Shown here one piece after another: positions 9,287-18,951 of a DNA stretch of 64,000 nucleotides. This DNA comes from Paracoccaceae bacterium (lineage in GTDB: Bacteria > Pseudomonadota > Alphaproteobacteria > Rhodobacterales > Rhodobacteraceae), in assembly GCA_014762635.1 (NCBI GenBank), contig JABURR010000091.1:24229-88228 (forward strand), in the 5' to 3' direction. The position numbers and the translations under genes are program-made. Under the pieces are notes generated by a model that saw only the letters and a list, made by a program, of their open reading frames with translations, had not been told where the DNA came from and searched no databases. Numbering within the stretch: position 1 is the first letter of the stretch; the number at the start of each line of letters is the position of its first letter.

Positions 9287-9290
<4 letters not shown>
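7872..9290 (+). CDS. puuE: Bifunctional allantoinase PuuE / OHCU decarboxylase UraD
   Basis: 472 residues with two domains. Residues 1 to about 300 are a polysaccharide-deacetylase-like allantoinase (Puu[19 protein letters not shown] and the [11 protein letters not shown] block) that hydrolyses allantoin to allantoate. Residues from about 310 to 472 match OHCU decarboxylase (Ura[20 protein letters not shown], and [10 protein letters not shown]), which converts OHCU stereospecifically to (S)-allantoin. The two consecutive steps are thus fused, an arrangement known in Alphaproteobacteria. The next gene starts four bases before its stop (ATGA). Promoter shared with uraH. Confidence 0.94.
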
Positions 9291-10099
<809 letters not shown>

Positions 10100-10108
<9 letters not shown>

Positions 10109-10178
10109 TGCTTCTTCTGTTTCCAAATATCCCGGGGGAGTCGCGCCTCGCGCGACGGGGGCAGAGCCCCCTCCCCCG
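10100..10178. repeat. Rhodobacteraceae-type intergenic repeat element
   Basis: The gap between allE and allA holds, read on the minus strand, a CCCGGGATATTTGGAAACAG block followed by an 'AGAAGC' tail, and on its other side a GC-rich TCGCGC...GACGGGGGCAGAGCCCCC fold. I recognise this type of sequence from the intergenic regions of many roseobacter genomes. It may act as a processing or stabilising element in the mRNA. Only one clear copy is in the window. Confidence 0.5.
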
Positions 10179-10196
10179 CCCGGCAAGAGCGCACCC

Positions 10197-10691
10197 ATGA
10201 CCCAACGCATCCCCATCGAACCGCTCACGGCTGACGCCTTTGCCCCCTTCGGCGAGGTGCTCGAGGCTGCGGGCGATCCGGACAAGCTCATCAACCGTGG
10301 CCTGTGCGGGCGCTGGCATGATCGGGCCGCGCTCGATTTCGGCCCCCAAGGCCGGGCGGGAATCTCGATCTTCCGGGCCGAGCCGCGCGCCCTGCCCTAC
10401 AGCCTCGACATGGTCGAGCGTCACCCCGAGGGCAGCCAGGCTTTCCTGCCCATGGCTCACACTCCCTTCCTCGTCATCGTGGCCGAGGATGAGGACGGCG
10501 TCCCCGCACGCCCCCGCGCCTTTCTAACGGCGCCGGGGCAAGGGGTGAATTACCGTCGCGGCACCTGGCACGGGGTGCTCACGCCGCTCTCCGATCCCGG
10601 CCTCTTCGCCGTGGTGGATCGGATCGGAGACACCCCAAATCTCGAAGAATATTGGTTTGAGACACCATATCTGGTAGAATTTTCGGAATAA
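10197..10691 (+). CDS. allA: Ureidoglycolate lyase AllA
   Basis: 164 residues, the usual length for AllA. Conserved features are the start IPIEPLTADAFAPFGEV, the RAEPRALPYSLDMVERHPEGSQAF block with MVERHP and the SQAFLP strand, and the late YRRGTWHGVLTPL segment that supplies catalytic residues. It splits ureidoglycolate into glyoxylate and urea, the final step of this cluster. It follows allE after an 88-base gap filled with a repeat element and precedes the permease by 33 bases, so it is likely in the same transcript. Confidence 0.95.
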   Translation: MTQRIPIEPLTADAFAPFGEVLEAAGDPDKLINRGLCGRWHDRAALDFGPQGRAGISIFRAEPRALPYSLDMVERHPEGSQAFLPMAHTPFLVIVAEDEDGVPARPRAFLTAPGQGVNYRRGTWHGVLTPLSDPGLFAVVDRIGDTPNLEEYWFETPYLVEFSE

Positions 10692-10724
10692 CTATCAAAA
10701 AAACACCCAACAGAGAGGGACAAG

Positions 10725-12128
10725 ATGGCTGACACATCCATAGCGACACCGGAGCAGCTTCGCGATCCGGACTACATGCCGCCACTCGAGAAGGCGATTC
10801 CACTGGGCATCCAGCACGTGCTGGCAATGTTCGTCTCGAACGTCACACCCGCGATCATCGTCTGCGGCGCCGCGGGTTTCGGCTTCGGCTCGAACTCGCC
10901 GGACTTCCCGCAGATGCTTTACATGATCCAGATGTCCATGCTCTTCGCGGGCATCGCGACGCTCTTCCAGACCATGGGCTTCGGTCCCGTGGGCGCCCGG
11001 CTTCCGGTGGTGCAGGGCACGTCGTTTGCCTTCATCCCGATCATGATCCCGCTGGTGGCAGGCAAGGGCGTTGACGCCATGGCCGTTCTCATGGGCGGGG
11101 TCCTCGTGGGCGGCGTGTTCCACGCCTGCCTCGGCCTGTTCATCGGCAAGATCCGTTTCGCGCTGCCGCCGCTGGTCACCGGCCTCGTCGTCACGATGAT
11201 CGGTCTCGCGCTGGTGAAAGTGGGCATCCAGTATGCCGCGGGCGGCGTGCCTGCCATCGGCACCCCGGAATACGGCTCGGGCCAGAACTGGTTCGTGGCC
11301 AGCGTGGTGATCCTGGTGACGCTGGGACTGAAGTTCTTCACCCGCGGGATGCTCTCGGTTTCGGCAGTGCTGCTGGGCCTCGTGGCAGGCTATATCGTCG
11401 CGATCCCCATGGGCATGGTGAACTTCGGCAATATCGGAAATGCCGCCTATTTCGCGCTACCCAAGCCGTTCCATTTCGGGTTGGAGTTCTCGGCCGCCGC
11501 GATCATCGGCTTCTGCCTCATGGCCTTCGTCTCGGCGGTGGAAACCGTGGGCGATGTCTCGGGCATCACCAAGGGCGGTGCCGGGCGCGAAGCCACGGAT
11601 ACCGAGATCCAGGGCGCGACCTATGCCGATGGTCTGGGGACGGCGGTTTCCGGGCTGTTCGGCGCCCTGCCCAACACCTCGTTCAGCCAGAACGTGGGCC
11701 TCATCGCCATGACCGGCGTCATGAGCCGCCACGTGGTCACCATCGGCGCGATCTTCCTGATCGTTGCAGGCCTCATCCCGAAGATCGGCGCAATCATCTC
11801 CACCGTCCCGATCGAGGTTTTGGGCGGCGGCGTCATCGTGATGTTCGGCATGGTGGTGGCCGCGGGCGTGTCGATGCTGGCGGATGTCACCTGGAACCGG
11901 CGCAACATGGTGATCTTCGCCATCGCCCTGTCGCTGGGCCTGGGCCTTCAACTCGAACCGGGCGCGTTGCAGCACATGCCCGATACGCTGAAGGTGCTGG
12001 CCACCTCGGGCATCCTGCCCGCGGCGCTGATCGCCATCGTGCTGAACCTCGTCCTGCCGGAAGAACTCGCCGCGGAAGCGACCGAGGAAGTTTCCGGCGG
12101 CATGGCCGGAACCTCGGCCAAGGACTGA
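10725..12128 (+). CDS. NCS2-family urate/xanthine permease
   Basis: 467 residues with about 14 membrane segments. It has the NCS2 (nucleobase:cation symporter-2) hallmarks: a GIQHVLAMFVSNVTPA first helix, an AFVSAVETVGD segment containing the substrate-contact Glu, and the QNVGLIAMTGVMSR motif. A purine-rich ribosome binding site (AGAGAGGGAC) precedes the ATG. Position as last gene of the purine run suggests import of urate or xanthine, although uracil-type relatives are similar. It ends at a strong bidirectional hairpin shared with the convergent amidase. Confidence 0.9.
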   Translation: MADTSIATPEQLRDPDYMPPLEKAIPLGIQHVLAMFVSNVTPAIIVCGAAGFGFGSNSPDFPQMLYMIQMSMLFAGIATLFQTMGFGPVGARLPVVQGTSFAFIPIMIPLVAGKGVDAMAVLMGGVLVGGVFHACLGLFIGKIRFALPPLVTGLVVTMIGLALVKVGIQYAAGGVPAIGTPEYGSGQNWFVASVVILVTLGLKFFTRGMLSVSAVLLGLVAGYIVAIPMGMVNFGNIGNAAYFALPKPFHFGLEFSAAAIIGFCLMAFVSAVETVGDVSGITKGGAGREATDTEIQGATYADGLGTAVSGLFGALPNTSFSQNVGLIAMTGVMSRHVVTIGAIFLIVAGLIPKIGAIISTVPIEVLGGGVIVMFGMVVAAGVSMLADVTWNRRNMVIFAIALSLGLGLQLEPGALQHMPDTLKVLATSGILPAALIAIVLNLVLPEELAAEATEEVSGGMAGTSAKD

Positions 12129-12136
12129 TACACCCC

Positions 12137-12162
12137 TGCGCCCCTGCCACGGCGGGGGCGCA
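12137..12162. terminator. Bidirectional hairpin between permease and amidase
   Basis: TGCGCCCCTGCC pairs with GGCGGGGGCGCA (one G-T wobble) around a two-base centre in the 50-base convergent gap. No long T run follows on either strand, so it may end or stabilise both transcripts. Confidence 0.6.
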
Positions 12163-12178
12163 GATGTCATGCTAAGCG

Positions 12179-13456
12179 TCAGGCCAGAACCCGACCCAGC
12201 CAGGCGGCGACCGAGATCGCCAGCGCATCCTGCCCTTTCGGGGCCACCACCTGCATCCCGATCGGACGCCCGTCCGCCGCGCGCAAGCCCGGCACGTTCA
12301 CGCAGGCTGCGCCCAGCAAGGTCCAGAGCACGTTGAAGATCGGCTTGCCCGTGCTGTGATCCCATTTCGGCGCGGCACCCGGGGCGCTTGGCGTCAGCAG
12401 AACCGGGATATCCCCCAAGTCTTGCGCGAACGACGCGCGGAGCCGTTCGAGCAGGTCGATATCCGCCCGGTGCTGAACCTCGTCCTGCTCGTGCCCTGCC
12501 TGCAGCAGCGTTGCCAGTTGCGGGCTCAGCAGGTCCCGGTGCAAACGCCATTCATGGGCCAGGGCCTGGGACGCCTCACGCGGCAAGATGCGCTGCTGCG
12601 CGGTGATGGCATCCCCATAGGCTTGCGGCAGTTCAACCTCCACCGAGGGAACAGCCGCTGAGACCCGCTTGCAGGCCTCCTCCCACGCGGCGTGCAACTC
12701 GGGTTCCGCCTCAGCCTCCCAGACCGGCGAGCGGCAGAGGCCGATTTTCGCGGGCGCCTCTCCGGCGCGGGCTTCCTTCAGCAGCGGCAGGCCGGTGATC
12801 GCCTCGACGATCAACGCGCAATCCTCGGCGCTGCGGGCCAGCACGCCCAGCGTGTCGAGGTTACGCGACAGGGCCTTCACCCCGGCCAGGTCGATCAGCC
12901 CGAAACTGGGCTTGAACCCCCAGACCCCGCAGAACGAGGCCGGGCGTACCACCGAACCGGCGGTCTGCGAGCCGAAGGCCAACGGCACCATGCCCGCCGC
13001 CACCGCCGCTGCCGATCCGGCGGATGATCCGCCCGGCGTATGGCCCGGGGCTGCCGGGTTGTGCGTGGGAGAGGGTTTGAACGTGGCGAACTCGGTGGTC
13101 GACGTCTTGCCCATGGGGAAGCCCCCCGCCAGCCGCGCCAGCGCCACGGATGACGCATCCACACGTGCCACGGCGTCTTCGTGAATGGGCGAGCCGCAGG
13201 TCGTGGGCATGCCAGCCACGTCGTAGATGTCCTTCACACCGAAGGGCAGCCCGTGAAGGATGCCCCGGCGCGGGCCGGCATCCAGCGCGCGGGCCTCGGC
13301 CAGGGCAGTCTCGGGGTTGAGATGCGGCCAGGCCTGAACCTCGGGTTCCTTCTCGGCACAGACGGCCAGCAAGTCCCGGGCGTAGCTCTCGGCGGTCAGG
13401 GAACCGCCCTCGATCCGTTGCAGCGCTTCGGTGGCGGTCAGGTCTGCGGACGTCAT
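12179..13456 (-). CDS. Amidase signature family hydrolase
   Basis: 425 residues, cytoplasmic. The Ser-cisSer-Lys triad of the amidase signature family is visible: Lys75 in PFGVKD, cis-Ser144 in GGSSAGS and nucleophile Ser168 in GSQTAGS, with the expected 24-residue spacing between the serines. The family hydrolyses carboxamides; the substrate here is unknown. It is the last gene after the TRAP operon dctPQM on the same strand, separated by 93 bases and a hairpin. It may process what that transporter imports. GatA is unlikely because gatB and gatC are absent and the protein is shorter. Confidence 0.88.
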   Translation of the reverse strand: MTSADLTATEALQRIEGGSLTAESYARDLLAVCAEKEPEVQAWPHLNPETALAEARALDAGPRRGILHGLPFGVKDIYDVAGMPTTCGSPIHEDAVARVDASSVALARLAGGFPMGKTSTTEFATFKPSPTHNPAAPGHTPGGSSAGSAAAVAAGMVPLAFGSQTAGSVVRPASFCGVWGFKPSFGLIDLAGVKALSRNLDTLGVLARSAEDCALIVEAITGLPLLKEARAGEAPAKIGLCRSPVWEAEAEPELHAAWEEACKRVSAAVPSVEVELPQAYGDAITAQQRILPREASQALAHEWRLHRDLLSPQLATLLQAGHEQDEVQHRADIDLLERLRASFAQDLGDIPVLLTPSAPGAAPKWDHSTGKPIFNVLWTLLGAACVNVPGLRAADGRPIGMQVVAPKGQDALAISVAAWLGRVLA

Positions 13457-13488
13457 GGCCGGATGCTCCTCTGTGTCGTTGAACGAGA

Positions 13489-13515
13489 ACGGGCCGGAGA
13501 AATCCTCCGGCCCGT
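13489..13515 (-). terminator. Hairpin after dctM
   Basis: ACGGGCCGGAG and CTCCGGCCCGT form a perfect 11-bp stem with a five-base loop, 35 bases beyond the dctM stop and just before the amidase start. The T-rich tail is weak (TTCTCGTTC), so read-through into the amidase is possible. Confidence 0.65.
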
Positions 13516-13549
13516 TGTCTGCGTTTCAGTCCCGAGCGGGCATCGCCGC

Positions 13550-16192
13550 TCAGAAGTTCAGCGAGATGTCACGATGCTCGGCGTTGCACGAGGCCACGTA
13601 GAGCGCCTGCTCCTTCGGAAGACGCGGCTGCTTGCGCAGGCCGATCGTCGTCTGGATCGCGGCGTCATACTCGGCCAGTGCCGGGGCCAGCTCGGTCGCG
13701 GCACGGGTGCGCCATGCGACCTCGGAGGTCAGCAGCGCCTGAGCCTCGGCCACCAGTTCGGCTGCAGCCTCGTGATCCGGTGAACGGTCGTCGATCTCGC
13801 GACGGGCATCCGACAGCAGCGAGCGGATGTCACGGGCACCGGCGACTTCGCCGATGGCACGCTCAAGCGCGCTGAACTGCTCGTCGGCCTGTTCCGGCGT
13901 CATGTCGGGAACAGCGGCCGCGATCTCGGCCAGATCGTCGTCGAACTCCGCCAACGCATCCGCACCCGCGACGATCGCCCGCAGCTCAGACACCGCTTCA
14001 TAGGCTTGGTCGGCCGCCCGGCGATAGAGGTTGCGGGACCGGCGATCGGCATTTGTGATCTTGCCGTACACCGCCTGGGTTTCTTCCCAAGTGTCGGGGA
14101 TCTGGGCCAGAATCTCTTCCTTCTCGGCCTTGAGATCGGCGACCTCGGCCTCCATCTTCGCGACGTCACCGTTATCCCTGCGAATGCGGGTTTGCAGTTC
14201 GGAAATATGCACATCAATCCGATTTGCGTCCGCCTGGAGACGGCGCACGACACGATGCAGCGGGCGATAGTCCACGGCAGCCTCGGTCAATTGAACCTGA
14301 AGCTCCTGGATTTCGGCCATGCCGTCCATGGCTTCACCAGCCTTGCTTACGCCACGACCGAAGTCGTTTGCGATGCTTTCAGGCAGGTAGGACAGATCGA
14401 GGTTCGCTGCCTTCTCAATAGCGGCCCTGATGCTGTCACCGTTCTCGTCAAACTCCTCGGAGACATACTTCTCGATGCAGTACTGAAGCGCCGGGTTAAC
14501 CGGGGGCGGCGCCGTTTCCGCAGTCAGCGAGACCCGCATCGGCAGGTAGTTCACCAGCGGCGGATTGAAGGCCACGATCACCAGCGCGAGCAACTGCAGC
14601 CCGATGAACGCGATGACGCCCTTGTACATCTGGATCGTCTTCACAGCCTTGGGCGCCACGCCGCGCAGGTAGAACAACGCAAAGCCGAAAGGCGGCGTCA
14701 GGAACGAGGTCTGGATGTTCAGACCGATCATCACGCCCAGCCAGACGGCGGTCACGTTCGCCTCGGGGTCCGCCAGCAGGATCGGGGCTACGATGGGCAC
14801 CACGACCACGGCGATCTCGATGAAGTCGAGGAAGAAGCCGAGGATGAAGATCACGAGCATGACGATGATGAACTTCGACCAGAAGCCACCAGGCAGCGAG
14901 TTCAGAAATTCACGTACAAGCTCTTCGCCACCAAAAGCGCGGAAGGCCGCGGTCAGCATGGCAGCACCCAGCAGGATGATAAAGACAAGCGACGTTGTCT
15001 TGGCCGTCTCAAGCATCACGCCCTGCAGAGTGTCCTCAAGCTTGAACACGCGCCAACCGGACCAGACCAAGGCCGTGATCAACATGATCGTGCCAAGGAT
15101 GCCAATGGCGATCCCGATTCGGTCAGACGCCGTGTCCACTGCCTTCAGGTTCATCTCGAAGTTGGCAAGGACAAAGGCGAGCAGCAACAATGCTCCCATT
15201 GCAAGAAGAGCTGGATAATAGGTCGTCGGGCCTGCCTTTGGCAGGCGGTACCCGGCCATGACAAGCGCGCCTGCGGCACCGATCGCACCAGCCTGGTTCA
15301 CCGTGGCGACGCCGGAAATGATCGAGCCGAGCACCAGGAAGATCAGCGTCAACGGGGGTACGAGCGTCAAGAAAACCTTGCGCCAGAACGCGCCGTCGAA
15401 CTTGCCCTCATACGGCACCGCGGGTGCCGATGACGGGCGAATTATGGCGAAGACCAGAATATACACCATGTAAAGGCCTACCAGCACGATGCCGGGCACG
15501 AAGGCACCCAGGAACATCTCGCCTGCAGAGGTCGAGGCAACGTCAAGGACAGACGGCATCATGACGTCGCCCGTGGCGTCCTTGTAGAGATCCTTGCGCA
15601 TCGACGATGCTTGGTCGGTCGCGCTGGCAAGTTGGTCAGCAAGGATGATCAGAACAATCGACGGCGGGATGATCTGGCCTAGGGTGCCGGAGGCAGCAAT
15701 CGTACCGGTCGCGAGAGACGGCGAATACTTATTGCGCAGCATGGCAGGCAGGCTGATCAGGCCCATCGCCACCACCGTCGCGCCGACGATACCGGTTGTG
15801 GCGGCCAGAAGCGCACCCACGAAGACGACCGAAATGCCCAAGCCACCGGGAACCGGGCCAAACAGTTGCGCCATGGTGACCAGCAGATCCTCGGCGATCT
15901 TCGACCGCTGCAGCATGATACCCATGAAGATGAACAACGGAATGGCGATAAGCGTGTCCCGCTCAACCTCCCAATAGACCCCTCGAAGGTTGATCACACC
16001 GGCAGACAACCATTGCTGTGGCCCACCCGAGTGGAAATAGGCATCGGTCGAACCGGCGAATAGGTACCCAGCCCCGGCAGCAAGACCGATTGTGATAATC
16101 GCGGCCCCGGGCAAGGCGAAGGCCACAGGGTAGCCCGAGCCAAGGGCTCCGGCCATGATCAGGACGAGCAGTGCAAGAAAGAAGAGTTCCAT
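13550..16192 (-). CDS. dctM: TRAP transporter large permease (DctM) with long C-terminal extension
   Basis: 880 residues against about 430-600 for most DctM proteins. Residues 1-550 hold the multi-helix Na+-coupled transport domain (GIVGATVVAMGLISLPAML, IIPPSIVLIILADQ, and the LNIQTSFLTPPFGFALFYLRG motif). Residues 551-880 are soluble, charged and largely helical: a segment with DGMAEIQELQVQLTEA, then a heptad-like coiled coil (about 650-700) and further helices to the end. The extension has no recognised catalytic motif. Operon dctP-dctQ-dctM on the minus strand. The substrate is probably an organic acid or amide, which is unproven. Confidence 0.9.
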   Translation of the reverse strand: MELFFLALLVLIMAGALGSGYPVAFALPGAAIITIGLAAGAGYLFAGSTDAYFHSGGPQQWLSAGVINLRGVYWEVERDTLIAIPLFIFMGIMLQRSKIAEDLLVTMAQLFGPVPGGLGISVVFVGALLAATTGIVGATVVAMGLISLPAMLRNKYSPSLATGTIAASGTLGQIIPPSIVLIILADQLASATDQASSMRKDLYKDATGDVMMPSVLDVASTSAGEMFLGAFVPGIVLVGLYMVYILVFAIIRPSSAPAVPYEGKFDGAFWRKVFLTLVPPLTLIFLVLGSIISGVATVNQAGAIGAAGALVMAGYRLPKAGPTTYYPALLAMGALLLLAFVLANFEMNLKAVDTASDRIGIAIGILGTIMLITALVWSGWRVFKLEDTLQGVMLETAKTTSLVFIILLGAAMLTAAFRAFGGEELVREFLNSLPGGFWSKFIIVMLVIFILGFFLDFIEIAVVVVPIVAPILLADPEANVTAVWLGVMIGLNIQTSFLTPPFGFALFYLRGVAPKAVKTIQMYKGVIAFIGLQLLALVIVAFNPPLVNYLPMRVSLTAETAPPPVNPALQYCIEKYVSEEFDENGDSIRAAIEKAANLDLSYLPESIANDFGRGVSKAGEAMDGMAEIQELQVQLTEAAVDYRPLHRVVRRLQADANRIDVHISELQTRIRRDNGDVAKMEAEVADLKAEKEEILAQIPDTWEETQAVYGKITNADRRSRNLYRRAADQAYEAVSELRAIVAGADALAEFDDDLAEIAAAVPDMTPEQADEQFSALERAIGEVAGARDIRSLLSDARREIDDRSPDHEAAAELVAEAQALLTSEVAWRTRAATELAPALAEYDAAIQTTIGLRKQPRLPKEQALYVASCNAEHRDISLNF

Positions 16193-16206
16193 ATGTCAGG
16201 CCTTGA

Positions 16207-17199
16207 TCAGTGGGCTGCGGGCGTAGCTTCGCGGTGACCGGGTTCATCCCTGTGGTCTGCGACGGCTTCGAAGAAATAGCTGACGAACTGAACCAGCATG
16301 GTGATGGCGAACAGGCCGATGAAGGCAGCCATCTGGTATTTGATGAACATTCCGACGCTGCCGGTCTGCGACACCTCGAAATTCATCACAGGGCTGTTGA
16401 TCATCGATTGCTTGCCGTTGAAGCCAACAGCGATGATGACCCAGCAAGTGGTCATGCCCAGCAGGACCGAGCCCATTGCATTGACGAAGCCGCGCTTGGT
16501 CACGCCAAACCCGGCGTAAAGAACATCGACGCGGACGTGGCCGTCTTCGAACAGCGTGTAGGCCGAGGCGAACAGGAACAATGCCGCGTACCAGTAACGC
16601 ACCAGGTCCCCCATGAGCGCCTGTTCGTAAGAAAAGACGAAACGCGAGATCACGATTGCCAGTTCCGCCGCGACGATCAGAAGCGCCAGCCAAGTAAAGC
16701 CCAGCGTGCGAGTAAAGAAGGCAATAACGAAAGCGGCGGCAATCAAGGGCATGTGAATGCGGGTGGCTACCCAACTGGCCTTGCCGAATATGCGCGCGGT
16801 ATCTTCGTCCATGAAGAACAGAAACAACTTTTCAACCCGCATGAGGGCGATCGTCGAGTCCGCTATTCCGACCAGAAGAACTGACCAGAACAGTGCGCGT
16901 ATCACATAGATGTTGAAATCGTGGAGGCACATCGCATCCCAACGCAGCGCGCGAGTCGGGGTCCGCAAGACGTATCCAACCGCGATGGCGGCAACCACGA
17001 CGTATATTAACGGATGCAGCCAAGCGCCGGCGGCGCCGGAAAACAGTCCCCGGATGCCTGGAAAGCCAAATCCTACCACAAGGACATTGTTGATCAAAAA
17101 CGCCACGAGGAAAGCCAATACAGTCCACCCAAAAACTCTTACCGCGCGGGCAGGTGCGCCTTCAGGCTCAAGACCAAACTTCAAGGCCGTGCTGGACAT
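16207..17199 (-). CDS. dctQ: TRAP transporter small permease (DctQ), enlarged form
   Basis: 330 residues from the ATG at 17199, which has GAGGGG at good spacing; an ATG eight codons upstream is less likely. Typical DctQ proteins have about 170 residues and four helices. This one has extra N-terminal helices (about 25-50, 65-85, 105-130) before the canonical small-permease part that carries the VLFDGHVRVDVLY-like block (ALFLFASAYTLFEDGHVRVD). Such enlarged DctQ proteins accompany enlarged DctM proteins. It is 15 bases from dctM and separated from dctP by a GC-rich hairpin. Confidence 0.88.
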   Translation of the reverse strand: MSSTALKFGLEPEGAPARAVRVFGWTVLAFLVAFLINNVLVVGFGFPGIRGLFSGAAGAWLHPLIYVVVAAIAVGYVLRTPTRALRWDAMCLHDFNIYVIRALFWSVLLVGIADSTIALMRVEKLFLFFMDEDTARIFGKASWVATRIHMPLIAAAFVIAFFTRTLGFTWLALLIVAAELAIVISRFVFSYEQALMGDLVRYWYAALFLFASAYTLFEDGHVRVDVLYAGFGVTKRGFVNAMGSVLLGMTTCWVIIAVGFNGKQSMINSPVMNFEVSQTGSVGMFIKYQMAAFIGLFAITMLVQFVSYFFEAVADHRDEPGHREATPAAH

Positions 17200-17314
17200 G
17201 GATTTCCCCTCTGTTTCCAACAATCCCGGTCAGCAATTTTCACGCCGACCGCGAAGAGCGTTTGGCAATACCCTGTAATACGTCACCCGGGCAAAGCGAA
17301 ATGCTCTAGGACAA

Positions 17315-17336
17315 GAGCGGGGCCGGAGCCCCGCTC
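17315..17336 (-). terminator. Intercistronic hairpin between dctP and dctQ
   Basis: GAGCGGGGC pairs with GCCCCGCTC around a four-base loop, 25 bases beyond the dctP stop. There is little T run on the distal side. Such hairpins in TRAP and ABC operons commonly stabilise the binding-protein mRNA or attenuate the permease genes. Confidence 0.6.
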
Positions 17337-17360
17337 AATCTTCTTTTCGTGATTTGCCTA

Positions 17361-18449
17361 TCAGATAAGGCCGAGCACCCGGTTACGCTGGTTGACGAAC
17401 GTCCCTTCGAACTTCGCCATGGTGCCACCGATATTGCGCAGGGATGCCTGGAACTGGTCGTCGATCTTCGTGGCCAGTGCCGAGTGATCGCGCGTTTCCG
17501 CGAACACTTCTTCGGCGGCTTCACCGAAGGCGTCCCAGATATCGTCGTTGAAGGCACGAACCTGAACGCCCTGCTCATCGACCAGTTTGTTCATGTACTG
17601 GCCGTTCAACGCCATGGCTTCTTCGAACTGGGCTGCGTTTTCTTCCATGCAGGCCGCTTCGATGATTGCCTTTTCCCAATCGGTCCGGGCTTCGAACCAC
17701 GATTTGTTCATGCCGAAGGCCAGGCCGCCGCCGGGCTCGTGCATGCCGCCAGTGTAGTAATACTTGGCGGCCTCGTAGAACTTCATGAAGTAGTCGTTGT
17801 ACGGACCAACCCACTCGGTCGCATCGATGGAGCCCGAAACAAGGTTTTCATAGATCTGGCCGCCCGGAAGCGACACGGTCGAAGCGCCCAGTTTGGACAG
17901 CACGTTGCCGCCAAGGCCCGGAATACGCATCTTCAGGCCTTTGAAATCTTCGGGGCTTTCGATTTCCTTGTTGAACCAGCCGCCAGCCTGCGTACCGGTG
18001 CCACCACAAGTGAAGGCCTTGAGGCCGAACTCACCGGAAATCTCGTCCCACAGCTCTTGGCCGCCAGCGAATTTGATCCAGGCGTTCCACTCAACCATGG
18101 TCATGCCGAACGGCACTGCGGTGAAGTAGGCAAAGCCCGGGTGTTTACCAACCCAGTAATAGTCGGCAGCAACGTAGGCCTGGCTGTTGCCCGAGGCTAC
18201 TTCGTCGAAGACGTCGAATGCACCAACGCGCTCACCGGCTGCGAAGTACTGTACCGCGATGGCACCGTCCGACAGCTGTTCGATACGCGCGGCAAGACGC
18301 TGAGCGCTGGTGCCGAGCCCGGGGAAGTCGCGGCCCCAAGTAGACACGATAACCATTTCGGTGCGCGACTGCGCAAGCGAAGGTGCCGCAAGCGTGGTCG
18401 ACGCAGCAGCACCGAGCGCTGCGCCTTTTAGAAATTTCCGACGTTCCAT
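17361..18449 (-). CDS. dctP: TRAP transporter substrate-binding protein DctP, Tat-exported
   Basis: 362 residues. The start at 18449 is fixed by a strong GGGAGGAAC ribosome binding site and by the twin-arginine signal peptide ERRKFLKGAALGAAAS with cleavage after LAAPSLAQ. The mature protein is a DctP family periplasmic receptor (ISTWGRDFPGL start, SIDATEWVGPYND mid-motif that contacts substrate in the mannitol/chloroaromatic and keto-acid subgroup). It binds the ligand and delivers it to DctQM. First gene of the operon; a 364-base upstream region carries the promoter. The ligand is not predictable from sequence alone. Confidence 0.92.
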   Translation of the reverse strand: MERRKFLKGAALGAAASTTLAAPSLAQSRTEMVIVSTWGRDFPGLGTSAQRLAARIEQLSDGAIAVQYFAAGERVGAFDVFDEVASGNSQAYVAADYYWVGKHPGFAYFTAVPFGMTMVEWNAWIKFAGGQELWDEISGEFGLKAFTCGGTGTQAGGWFNKEIESPEDFKGLKMRIPGLGGNVLSKLGASTVSLPGGQIYENLVSGSIDATEWVGPYNDYFMKFYEAAKYYYTGGMHEPGGGLAFGMNKSWFEARTDWEKAIIEAACMEENAAQFEEAMALNGQYMNKLVDEQGVQVRAFNDDIWDAFGEAAEEVFAETRDHSALATKIDDQFQASLRNIGGTMAKFEGTFVNQRNRVLGLI

Positions 18450-18771
18450 AGTTCCTCCCATCTGGATGGTCGTTTGTATACACAGCGAAATGTGTAATGT
18501 GCGGGCGGCGCAACGCAACCTGAATTTTTCCCGATCTTTCGGATTCATTGAGAAATACCTGTGTCAGACCACGACATGATCAAAAAACGGGCTGTGCTCA
18601 TAATGATTTATCTGAATGTTTACCCTATCGGGTCAGGACACCCCGAAGAGCAGCGGCGAGAGGTCGCAGCCGCGTGCGCCTAACACAATGATGCAGGAAC
18701 GAGCGAACTGTCGCAGAGATGCCCGATTCCTGCCCTGCACAAACACCCCTGTCGAAAGCGCAACTTCCCCC
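18450..18771. other. Intergenic region between dctP and the tRNA promoter
   Basis: About 320 bases without a credible gene. The half next to dctP is AT-rich and should hold the TRAP operon promoter on the minus strand. The half near the tRNA is GC-rich. Short open frames here lack ribosome binding sites. I see no clear operator. Confidence 0.5.
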
Positions 18772-18800
18772 TTGACGCCTCCGCGCGGCTCCCCTACCTA
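18772..18800 (+). promoter_or_regulatory. Promoter of the tRNA-Met gene
   Basis: TTGACG (18772-18777) and TACCTA (18795-18800) are separated by 17 bases and lie 13 bases before the tRNA 5' end, the geometry of a sigma-70 promoter for a monocistronic tRNA. Confidence 0.6.
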
Positions 18801-18813
18801 CGCCCTCGCCTGT

Positions 18814-18890
18814 GGCGGAGTAGCTCAGTTGGTTAGAGCAGCGGAATCATAATCCGCGTGTCGGGGGTTCAAGTCCCTCCTCCGCTACCA
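18814..18890 (+). tRNA. tRNA-Met (anticodon CAT), elongator type
   Basis: A complete 77-base cloverleaf with encoded CCA. The acceptor stem GGCGGAG pairs with CTCCGCT (G1-T72 wobble); D arm GCTC/GAGC; anticodon stem GCGGA/TCCGC with loop ATCATAA (anticodon CAT); T arm GGGGG/CCCTC with TTCAAGT. It looks like the alphaproteobacterial elongator methionine tRNA. A tRNA-Ile2 (lysidine-modified CAT) is less likely, given the acceptor stem. Confidence 0.95.
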
Positions 18891-18951
18891 TCCCCCCAAA
18901 GAATCAAGAACAGTTTCGAATGCTCACGCGTCGGCCAAACCCGCGCTGATG

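Noticed and set aside
12179..13456. GatA subunit of a tRNA amidotransferase
   Set aside because: No gatB or gatC nearby, shorter than GatA, and located behind a TRAP operon; amidase family is as far as the sequence supports.
18814..18890. tRNA-Met as the integration site of the element
   Set aside because: The integrase is 40 kb away and no duplicated tRNA 3' end is visible near it.
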